Shown one piece after another: positions 43,201 to 47,387 of a DNA stretch of 47,387 nt. The notes under the pieces were generated by a model that saw only the letters and a list, made by a program, of their open reading frames with translations, made no database searches and was not told where the DNA came from. Position 1 is the first letter of the stretch; the number at the start of each line of letters is the position of its first letter. The stretch lies in contig JBGAVD010000010.1 of NCBI GenBank assembly GCA_044228285.1, positions 1 to 47,387 of the forward strand, read 5' to 3'. A program made the position numbers and the translations under genes. The DNA comes from JBBATK01 sp044228285. Lineage in GTDB: Bacteria; Bacteroidota; Ignavibacteria; Kapaibacteriales; NICIL-2.

Positions 43201-44554
43201 CTGCAACAGCTGGTGCTGGATAGTTTCCACTAAGGTCTCCGCCCGCTGCTCCACTTGGCGGCAGTGTGCTTGGTGCGCCGTTGAGTTTCGAATAGCTAAT
43301 ACCACTGGCAATCTTTGCATCGCTGACTGCACTATCGGCAAGTTTCGCGTTTGTGACGGCTGCGTCGATGATGTTGGAATTGCCAACGGCATTGACCGAT
43401 AACTTGCTATTGCTGACTGCGCCTGGTGCAATGGATGGCGAAGGATAGTTACCGCTGAGATCGCCGCCGGCGGGTCCGTTCGGACTCAATGCTGCAGGCG
43501 CTCCGATAATTTTCGAGTAGCTTATTCCCGCAGCAACTTTCGCGTCAGTCACCGATCCATCAGCAAGCTTTACTGTACTGATACTGCCATCGGCGATTTT
43601 TGCACTCGTAACTGCATTCGCTGCTATCGTTGGCGCTGGATAGGTTCCACTTAAATCTCCACTCGCTGGTCCACCAGGTATAAATGTGGTAGGAGCTCCC
43701 TTGATTTTAGAATAGCTGATACCATCGGCAATCTTCGCGTCGGTTACCGAAGAGTCGGCGAGCTTTACAGTGGTGACATTCGCATCTATGATGTTCTGCG
43801 TTCCAACAGCATTCGGTGCCATTTTGGCGTTCGTGATAGCGGCGTTGGCTACGCTTGGCGCAGGATAGGTCCCTACCAAATCTCCACCAGCCGTACCACT
43901 CGGAGGCAATGCGCTTGGAATGACTCCTGCAGCAAGCTTAGCACTAGTGATTGCGCTGTCTTTGATTTGTAGTGAAGCAGTGGGTCCATTTGGATTCGTC
44001 ACACTAATGCTTCCGTCAGGACTATTGATCTGAGCGATTCCACTTTGCTGCGTTGTTGCAATCTCGATCGTATCTCCTTTCACGACAACACTCGTAGTAC
44101 CCGCTCCTTTGAGCACCACATCGCCTTGAACGTTGTTCACACTCCGAACAACGCCACTGCTGCTTGGGGAAAGCGACTCTGCCACAGTAGCGTGTGCTGC
44201 TCGTAAAGCATAAGGTGCAGCCGCTAGTTGAGAGCGAGGTGAAAGTTCCGTATTTCCCTGAATGCTAATACCCAAGTAGTACTGCTTATCAAAGCTGAGT
44301 GCTAACGGTGTCACCGAGCCCAAGTAGGCATCAAACACACCGCGTGATGTTCGAACACTCTGGGTCTCCGTCCAAAGAGAATTCCCGCCACTCACACTAT
44401 CATACAGCGTGAAGGTGACGTTGTAGTCTCCATCAACAACAGGTTCCTGGAGGTTATTGGTGAGCACACCTTGGTACGATAGAATCCTTGGTTCGGCTGC
44501 ATGGGCCAGAATTCCGTACAGGAAAACAAGTACGATCAAAAGGAGTTTTCTCAT
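34292..44554 (-). CDS. Giant repetitive tail-fibre-like surface protein with S74-type chaperone and T9SS-like tail
   Basis: 3420 residues with signal peptide MRKLLLIVLVFLYGILAHAA. Order: an N-terminal beta domain of a type common in such fibres (ILSYQGVLTNNLQEPVVDGD ... AAPYALRAAHA, 22-120). From about 170 to 2440, a low-complexity region of LADNAVTTxKITDANVTTPK-type repeats, punctuated about 20 times by a GISYSKLxGAPSSLPPSGxA-type block. A non-repeated joint (2440-2545) follows, then YadA-head-like SGGxxNxASG turns (2548-3150). Next is an S74/ICA-type chaperone (WTNASSRTFKDRL at 3201-3213, YHIGPFAEDF after it), a coiled coil (about 3288-3315, RINALEKKNAELEERLARIE), and a last ~90-residue beta domain resembling T9SS tails (VVPDPASSTVVIRF ... 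NGWYVVNLE). Expected to be a trimeric or roll-like surface fibre, perhaps an adhesin. Confidence 0.9.
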   Translation of the reverse strand: MRKLLLIVLVFLYGILAHAAEPRILSYQGVLTNNLQEPVVDGDYNVTFTLYDSVSGGNSLWTETQSVRTSRGVFDAYLGSVTPLALSFDKQYYLGISIQGNTELSPRSQLAAAPYALRAAHATVAESLSPSSSGVVRSVNNVQGDVVLKGAGTTSVVVKGDTIEIATTQQSGIAQINSPDGSISVTNPNGPTASLQIKDSAITSAKLAAGVIPSALPPSGTAGGDLVGTYPAPSVANAAITNAKMAPNAVGTQNIIDANVTTVKLADSSVTDAKIADGISYSKIKGAPTTFIPGGPASGDLSGTYPAPTIAANAVTSAKIADGSISTVKLADGSVTDAKVAAGISYSKIIGAPAALSPNGPAGGDLSGNYPSPSIAPGAVSNSKLSVNAVGNSNIIDAAVTNAKLADSAVSDAKIASGISYSKLNGAPSTLPPSGAAGGDLSGNYPAPAVAAGAITSNKLSDNAVSTSKILDAAVTDAKVASGISYSKLNGAPSSLPPSGAASGDLTGNYPAPNVAAGAITSTKLADNAVGTSKIVDASVTTSKLADNAISTSKLADAAVTDAKIANGISYSKLNGAPSSLPPSGTASGDLTGNYPAPSVAAGAITNTKLADNAVGTSKLIDANVTNAKLADNAVNTSKLADAAVTDAKIANGISYSKLNGAPSSLPPSGTASGDLTGSYPAPSVAAGAIDNAKLADNAVGTSKLADASVTTAKLADNAVNTTKLADAAVTDAKIANGISYSKLNGAPSSLPPSGTASGDLTGNYPAPSVAAGAIDNTKLADNAVGTSKLVDASVTTPKLADAAVTDAKIANGISYSKLNGAPSSLPPSGTASGDLSGNYPAPSVAAGAIDNTKLADNAVGTSKLVDASVTTPKLADAAVTDAKIANGISYSKLNGAPSSLPPSGTASGDLTGNYPAPSVAAGAIDNTKLADNAVGTSKLVDASVTTPKLADAAVTDAKIANGISYSKLNGAPSSLPPSGAASGDLTGNYPAPSVAAGAIDNSKLADNAVGTTKLVDASVTTPKLADAAVTDAKIANGISYSKLNGAPSSLPPSGAASGDLTGNYPAPSVAAGAIDNTKLADNAVGTSKLVDASVTTGKLSDNVISTVKLQDGSVTSAKLADSAVSDAKIAYGISYAKLNGAPSSLPPSGAASGDLSGNYPAPVVAAGAITSSKLADSAVSSVKILDGSVTTPKLADNAISTAKLQDASVTSAKLADSAVSTLKLQNESVTSLKLADSSVTDAKVAPGISYAKLSGAPSSLPPSGAASGDLSGNYPAPVVAAGAITSSKLADSAVSSVKILDGSVTTPKLADNAISTAKLQDASVTTSKLADSVVSTVKLQHASVTTLKLADSSVTDAKVAPGISYAKLSGAPSSLPPSGAASGDLSGNYPAPVVAAGVISTSKLADSAVSTAKLIDSSVTTVKLRDANVTTTKLADNAITILKLADASVSSQKLIDSSVTTIKIRDVNVTTAKLADSAVTTQKIRNANVTTQKLADSSVTDAKLANGISYSKLSGTPTSLPPSGAAGGDLSGNYPAPVVAVGVITTPKLADDAVTTFKISDQNITTPKLADNAVTTVKIMDASVTTSKLADNAVTTSKITDANVTTPKLVDNAVTTAKITDLNVTTPKLADNSVTTAKITDANVTTPKLADNSVTTIKIADQNVTTPKLVDNAVTTIKITDQSVTTPKLADNAVTTVKITDAHVTTPKLADASVTDAKVANGISYSKLSGAPSSLPPSGAASGDLSGSYPAPVVAAGVINTTKLADNAVTTSKIADANVTTPKLADNAVTTVKITDANVTTPKLADNAVTTAKITDANVTTPKLADNAVTTVKITDANVTTPKLADNAVITSKITDANVTTPKLADNAVTTAKITDAHVTTPKLADASVTDAKIASGISYSKLSGAPSSLPPSGAASGDLSGSYPAPVVAVGVINTTKLADNAVTTVKIADANVTTPKLVDNAVTTAKITDANVTTPKLADNAVTTAKITDANVTTPKLSDNAVTTVKITDANVTTSKLSDNAVTTVKITDANVTTPKLADNAVTTVKITDANVTTPKLADGSVTDVKVANGISYSKLSGAPSSLPPSGAASGDLSGSYPAPVVAAGVINTSKLADNAVTTLKISDANVTTPKLADNAVTTVKISDANVTTPKLADNAITTAKITDANVTTPKLADNAVTTVKITDANVTTPKLADNAVTTVKITDANVTTPKLADGSVTDVKVANGISYSKLSGAPSSLPPSGAASGDLSGSYPAPVVAAGVINTSKLADNSVTTLKISDANVTTPKLADNAVTTLKITDANVTTPKLADNAVTAAKITDANVTTPKLADNAVTTVKITDANVTTAKLADNAVTTVKITDANVTTAKLADGSVTDVKVANGISYSKLSGAPSSLPPSGTASGDLSGSYPAPVVASGVINTSKLADNAVTTVKLADTSVTMSKLHQSGATSGQCIQWNGTSWVPSTVSVLQYFAESRYASYPNDVIPVHQLRASGVDLAIDLVLSPVGNGAISAEVADDLADGGNKRGTYSTDWQRIRVYNSQVASGMGATIAGGTSNTASGPLSATLGGHFNLASGYASIAAGVGNIASGSNSAALSGESSTASASWSLVSGGSHNSASGILSFIGGGRFHVASGASSTVAGGEQDTSSGDYSFVGGGSLNRSSGLNSTIGGGYSNKASGEKSTVSGGAENTSSHQYSFVGSGHWNTSSNFCSVVSGGWSNLASGHISVVAGGSLDSAKAPYSMIGGGWGNMVDVTGDYSAITGGLRNYVHGNRSAISGGERNSVQGNNSTIGGGYVNLVNDDYAVVSGGSSNVANAQYSIVVGGSQNSALGTYSLVTSGLQNRVEGDYSIIGGGMLNRVATVLGSFIGGGYQSLVEGDYSIVGGGQTNRALTDWTAVVGGLNNTAFSSGSFVGGGAYNEARGAYTSVAGGAYNIAGSNVSGNYSFVGGGLQNQATGTTATICGGSGSVGSGANAFIGGGNANQATALLTTVGGGQSNTASVQFASVLGGYSNIAQAQSSVVSGGESNTANGLAAVVGGGLTNTASGTVAVVSGGQLNTASQSRATVGGGYGNTAGGPGSTISGGNDNSAYGSGGIVCGGSSNSADGVSTIVSGGASNTASGSYSHILGGIGNTANGIFNLVYGLDVDPPVPENFRAYFFDPDDVGFLGVNRENLDYPIHVGDSTNNGNGAHLTTGGVWTNASSRTFKDRLTTLDSADVLRKVRDMDLGGWWYKNTQEYHIGPFAEDFRSSFGTGVLDQPTSGTYLAATDVAGVALYTGQQLIKSNEAQQERINALEKKNAELEERLARIERQEQPPVPNPEINADRIGAPLVRIISVVPDPASSTVVIRFHTELSAPHTLKVVSGSGEMRSLLLSNVQLNAGDYDVELNVQDYVNGWYVVNLETSSGATQRLFRVIH
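35100..36915 (-). repeat. YadA-head-like beta-roll repeats within the giant gene
   Basis: About 40 imperfect 14-15-residue turns of the form VSGGxxNxAxGxxSxVxGG, e.g. GATIAGGTSNTASG, STVAGGEQDTSSGDYS, SIIGGGMLNRVATV. This is the pattern of YadA/Hia head repeats, which build left-handed parallel beta-rolls. At the DNA level these turns are far more diverged than the 60-base repeats of the same gene, pointing to an older expansion. Confidence 0.85.
37241..44035 (-). repeat. 60-base and 225-base tandem repeats within the giant gene
   Basis: In 37.4-39.9 kb the coding DNA repeats with an exact 60-base period (20 codons, two 10-residue beats). In 41.4-42.2 kb a larger 225-base (75-codon) unit repeats at 41490, 41715, 41940 and 42165 with few differences. 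Both are multiples of three, so gain or loss of a unit leaves the frame intact. The high identity suggests recent duplication or gene conversion and makes the true copy number in a short-read assembly uncertain. Confidence 0.9.
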
Positions 44555-45641
44555 AACGATTGCTTGTATGTATTGATGATCAACATTCTATTTTCTGTTT
44601 GGTTTTTCGCGCACTGTACTCGCTTCGCCTATGCGCTCAGCAGAGCTGTGTGCTAGAGAGAGGATAGTACTGCGACATAGCCTCGTTGCCCTAATCGCTG
44701 GTTTTCTAAAGCGCTGTGCAACAGACTCATCCGTCACTTGTTTTGGTTGTTGTATTGGATGGGACCCAACTCATTCCGATCGGAAAGGTCACAGTATTGG
44801 TAGGTCACGAATCTTCTTGTCTATGTTCTAAGGAGAACACTCTCACTCAAGGTTCTAACTGAGGCTCAGGTAGAAGCAGCTGCGCACTGCTCGTACGTTG
44901 GTCGCTTGTCATAAACAACGAGGCTGCTTTTGCTTCATAGCTTCGTTGTATGAGATACAAAGCTTTGCCAAGCTCATACGGGTGCCAATGGCGCTTACAA
45001 TGACAGCATATGCATTGCACATACGGTCATCCTTGAGAAGTTCTTCGTGAAATCTGGACAGTTCGCTTCACACGCACACGTCTGCACTTCTTGCTCAACA
45101 TGATTGAGCAAAGTACGCTGTCACCAGCATTGCATGCAATGGGTGTCAGACACTCGTGTCCCGCGTCAAACTGGCTGAAAAATCCCTTAACTATACTGTG
45201 GACGCAAGGTTCAAGGCATCCTCCTTGAACCATGAGTTAGGACTCAATACAACAGGTATTGTATTTTCTGATATGAGCTTGCGCCAAGCACACACGCTCC
45301 ACAGTTATTAACCATCATTGGGAGATCTTCAATGATCTCACTGCTTTACACTTTAGTCGGGCTGATGCAAGTTGTGTTTGAGTTGCGTCGAACGACTGAA
45401 GCTGCTTCGCGTGTTGAAAACGTCGTAGTGTAATCCGGCGCAATACTAAACAATTGTACTTTATCCACACAACAATATTTCAAGGTCATTAAAAATTAAC
45501 ACAAGCAAAAGCACTTAAAATCCTTGTTTTCTGGATTATTTAGAGCATTTTGTCCCAAATAGTCTCAGCCCTTCTCAGCAAATGGACTGTCTTGATACGA
45601 TGCTGTAGTCCCTTAACACGAAGCCCTTTCTCGATACACTG
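44555..45641. other. Gene-poor 1.1-kb stretch with several hairpins
   Basis: The left end should hold the promoter of the fibre operon; a TTGATGATCAA palindrome (44573-44583) lies 19 bases before the start codon. Further right are inverted repeats TGCTCAA-CATGA-TTGAGCA (45092-45110), ATTGCATGCAAT (45129-45140) and GGTTCAAGG-CATCCT-CCTTGAACC (45208-45231). Longer frames here (44631-44831 plus, 45027-45233 minus) have Cys/Arg-rich, gene-unlike composition. One short frame with a good ribosome site is listed separately. No tRNA or known RNA was recognised. Confidence 0.5.
45332..45433 (+). CDS. Possible 33-residue small protein
   Basis: The ATG at 45332 is preceded by GGGAGATCTTCA, a strong ribosome site at good spacing. 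The peptide starts hydrophobic (MISLLYTLVGLMQVVFELRR) and ends polar (TTEAASRVENVVV), compatible with a single short membrane helix followed by an amphipathic tail. It lies alone in the hairpin-rich stretch; there is no family match I know. Chance occurrence is possible. Confidence 0.35.
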   Translation: MISLLYTLVGLMQVVFELRRTTEAASRVENVVV

Positions 45642-46070
45642 ATGCCTATGCCTCTTGAGCTCAAAAGACTCCACACTATTCTCTATGTTCAGGACCAGGA
45701 CCTGAGCACGCAGTTCTATCAAAAATTGCTGCAGAAGAATGCAAACTTGTACGTCCCTGGGATGACGGAGTTCCAACTCCATGATTTCTTTACACTTGGG
45801 CTCATGCCGAGAAGTGGTATTGCTAAGCTTCTTGATTGGGCAATTGAACCGCGCTCAGAGTCAAGGGAAGAAGCACAGTGCGAACTCTATTTGCTCGTTG
45901 AAAATGTTCACTCAGCATTTCAGCATGCTTGTGATTGTGGAGCTAAACTGCTCAACCCATGTCTGCCTCGTGATTGGGGCGATGAGGTCTGCTACTTTGC
46001 CGACCCAGATGGTCACATCATTGCCTTTGCGCAGCAAAGGCATGAGAGCAAGGGTCAACCTCTCTCATGA
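45642..46070 (+). CDS. VOC (glyoxalase/bleomycin-resistance fold) protein
   Basis: 142 residues; the start may be codon 1 or codon 3. Signature strands: RLHTILYVQDQDLSTQFYQKL at the front, LYLLVENVHSAFQHACDCGA in the middle and VCYFADPDGHIIAFAQQ at the end, where Asp-Pro-Asp-Gly-His is the classical DPDGN/H turn of the family. Only one half-module pair is present, giving a two-beta-alpha-beta-beta-beta monomer of normal length. The ligand is unknown; it is not closely similar to the PhnB-like protein at 23849. Confidence 0.88.
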   Translation: MPMPLELKRLHTILYVQDQDLSTQFYQKLLQKNANLYVPGMTEFQLHDFFTLGLMPRSGIAKLLDWAIEPRSESREEAQCELYLLVENVHSAFQHACDCGAKLLNPCLPRDWGDEVCYFADPDGHIIAFAQQRHESKGQPLS

Positions 46071-46193
46071 GCCCGTTCATCACTCCTACTTGGATTCACA
46101 CCCGCTTTGTTGTTCAGCAATAAGCTGCAAGTGACTCATCTTCATGCTCGCAACTTCGTTGCTCGACGGTTTGTTCGACACTGAAATCAATAC

Positions 46194-46592
46194 TCAGTGT
46201 AGGTCACTGTTGCCAAAAACGAAGTCCAACTGACCGTGATATCTGCTGAGTTCTGTGTAACCCCATCGAGCAGTCGGGAGATATCGTTGCGGGATTCGCC
46301 AACCGTCTGGTCGATAGACATAGGTAGGTCCCATTGACCAAATAGTGTCATTGCCAGCTTCGGGGTTGTTGACTTTGTTCGAGATAATTGTCTTGGTATA
46401 AAGTACCGCTGATGAATCGGGCTGTAGATAGATGCTGGTGTCACCACCGCCCTGTAGTGAGCTGCCAGGACGACGATAGCTTACTTTCAGCGTACTGTCA
46501 CTGTGGTTGATGAACACATAGTCTATCGGAATCTGTGAATCACAAGAACTGAGAAGGACGAATAGTATGCAGAGAAATATGGGTGCTTTCAT
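46194..46592 (-). CDS. Small putative lipoprotein of unknown function
   Basis: 132 residues from the ATG at 46592, chosen because AAGGAATACCAA precedes it and because it opens a lipoprotein signal (MKAPIFLCILFVLLSSC, lipobox LLSSC). The in-frame start at 46673 would overlap the acetyltransferase gene. The mature part is beta-rich (YVFINHSDSTLKVSYRRPG, DTSIYLQPDSSAVLYTKTII) and Trp/Tyr-rich near the end. No family is recognised. It follows the GNAT gene by 56 bases on the same strand. Confidence 0.72.
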   Translation of the reverse strand: MKAPIFLCILFVLLSSCDSQIPIDYVFINHSDSTLKVSYRRPGSSLQGGGDTSIYLQPDSSAVLYTKTIISNKVNNPEAGNDTIWSMGPTYVYRPDGWRIPQRYLPTARWGYTELSRYHGQLDFVFGNSDLH

Positions 46593-46648
46593 TTGGTATT
46601 CCTTGTTTGGATACGAACGCTCGTCAAGTGCGCAATGACACGACAAAT

Positions 46649-47143
46649 CTACAACCGGAGCGTGTACAGCCAATAACGCTGTCCAAAACGCTGATCGATT
46701 TCTCGTAGCAATTGAAAGCCCATACTCTCATAGATTCTGCGTGCTTTCAGCATCAGCTCTGAGCTATGCAATGCCATGGTGTGCTCAGCCTGAAGTCGTG
46801 CCTCTGCAATGCAGCGCTCCACTAAGGCTCTGCCTATTCCTCTACCGCTTGCGGCCGGGTGCACCGTCACAAAGCGAAGCTGACACCATTCTGCTTGATA
46901 GATGTCGGTTGCTGTTCCTGACGGAATCATAAATGCCATGCCTACAGTCTGTCCTAACTCATCCTTGCACAGAAAGCCTGTTCCGGAGTCCAATAGATGT
47001 TGATAGCTAGCGAGGTCACTTACATTTCTTAACAGCTTTTGCCATGAGTCCGCGTCAAGATGCTCACGATACTGTGACCAGCTTGCAATGCCAAGCTCTC
47101 GAAGCTCTTGAAGATCATCTATAGTTGCTTGCTGAATCTGCAT
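46649..47143 (-). CDS. GNAT-family N-acetyltransferase
   Basis: 164 residues from the ATG at 47143; the open frame extends to 47221, but MQIQQATIDDLQELRELGIA is the normal GNAT beginning. The acetyl-CoA-binding motif A is RFVTVHPAASGRGIGRALVERC (Q/RxxGxG/A in GRGIGRA), and motif B is LHSSELMLKARRIYESMGFQ, with the usual Tyr near the end. It is a typical single-domain acetyltransferase of unknown substrate (amines, antibiotics or protein N-termini are all possible). Confidence 0.9.
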   Translation of the reverse strand: MQIQQATIDDLQELRELGIASWSQYREHLDADSWQKLLRNVSDLASYQHLLDSGTGFLCKDELGQTVGMAFMIPSGTATDIYQAEWCQLRFVTVHPAASGRGIGRALVERCIAEARLQAEHTMALHSSELMLKARRIYESMGFQLLREIDQRFGQRYWLYTLRL

Positions 47144-47217
47144 ACCAGAATAACAAATGGTGTTGAATGCGAAGTGTTGGTTATGGAGCTCACAAACTTT
47201 CTTAGACTTTGAGGAGT

Positions 47218-47241
47218 CCATTCGGGCCGAAGGCCCGATGG
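47218..47241. repeat. Palindromic hairpin upstream of the acetyltransferase gene
   Basis: CGGGCC-GAA-GGCCCG (47223-47237), extended by CCAT/ATGG with a one-base bulge. It shares its core with the palindrome at 6348-6378, where the loop is AAA. An A-rich run follows on the plus strand, none of it T-rich, so it is not a clear terminator. The remaining ~145 bases to the window end show no feature. Confidence 0.6.
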
Positions 47242-47387
47242 GTTAAAGAAAAAGACACCTGAAGGACTACCATCGATGTAGTCATCAAACGCGGACTCTC
47301 TTGATGTTGAGTCTAACGATAGGTACTAGCGATACAACTCACTTCATACAAGCGACCCATCATCAGTCTTCAACTACCAAAAGCACT

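Noticed and set aside
44631..45233. Frames of 66 and 68 codons in the gene-poor stretch
   Set aside because: Cys- and Arg-rich random-looking peptides crossing hairpins, with no ribosome site or family resemblance.

Overview
The window looks like a chromosomal segment of a Gram-negative member of the Bacteroidota/Chlorobi (FCB) group. Several secreted proteins end in a type IX secretion (T9SS)-like C-terminal sorting domain, there are two OmpA-family outer-membrane proteins, and starts often lack a strong Shine-Dalgarno. The gene mix (tail-fibre/S74-like giant protein, YCF48/BNR-like proteins, cohesin-like secreted proteins) would suit an Ignavibacteria/Kapabacteria-type lineage, but that placement is inference. 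I see no rRNA, tRNA, prophage, transposase or CRISPR array.

Layout. 1-9.6 kb: a partial MerR regulator with a MerR-type promoter, a DUF1761-like membrane protein, a secreted protein of unknown function, a coupled multicopper oxidase/redoxin pair with a possible 31-codon gene behind it, then a run of small minus-strand genes (membrane proteins, SRPBCC, zinc-ribbon/HhH, GyrI-like, NTF2-like) and a DUF4199-like protein. 9.8-15.3 kb: two adjacent BNR/YCF48-type proteins, a second SRPBCC protein and a PGM1-type ATP-grasp ligase. 15.7-19.6 kb (plus strand): a T9SS-type ASH/cohesin-like protein followed by a double-OmpA-domain protein. 19.8-22.7 kb (minus strand): a compact four-gene operon, acyl carrier protein - AMP-forming ligase - SDR reductase - NeuD/PglD-like acyltransferase, with a perfect inverted repeat in front of it. 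22.95-23.81 kb: a tandem array of about 11 double-hairpin units. 23.8-29.5 kb: VOC protein, GyrI-like protein, a frameshifted gene remnant, a membrane-anchored dihaem cytochrome c and a TPR-LuxR regulator with a small upstream partner. The regulator operon is flanked on both sides by copies of a second repeat family, which reaches a seven-unit array with a 243-bp period at 29.6-31.2 kb. 31.3-44.6 kb (minus strand): a three-gene operon encoding a 3420-residue repetitive fibre-like surface protein, a T9SS-type cohesin-like protein and a second double-OmpA protein. 44.6-47.4 kb: a gene-poor stretch with hairpins, a VOC protein, a small lipoprotein and a GNAT acetyltransferase.

The most interesting content is the giant fibre operon and its relation to the 15.7-19.6 kb locus. 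Both loci pair a double-OmpA-domain protein with a T9SS-sorted cohesin-like partner carrying a shared Cys-x-x-Gly-Gly motif. Together they suggest a recurring cell-surface module, in one copy extended by a very long repeat-built fibre. The intergenic DNA is also notable: unrelated GC-rich stems repeatedly close on a GAA triloop, and these hairpins are organised into two different tandem arrays.
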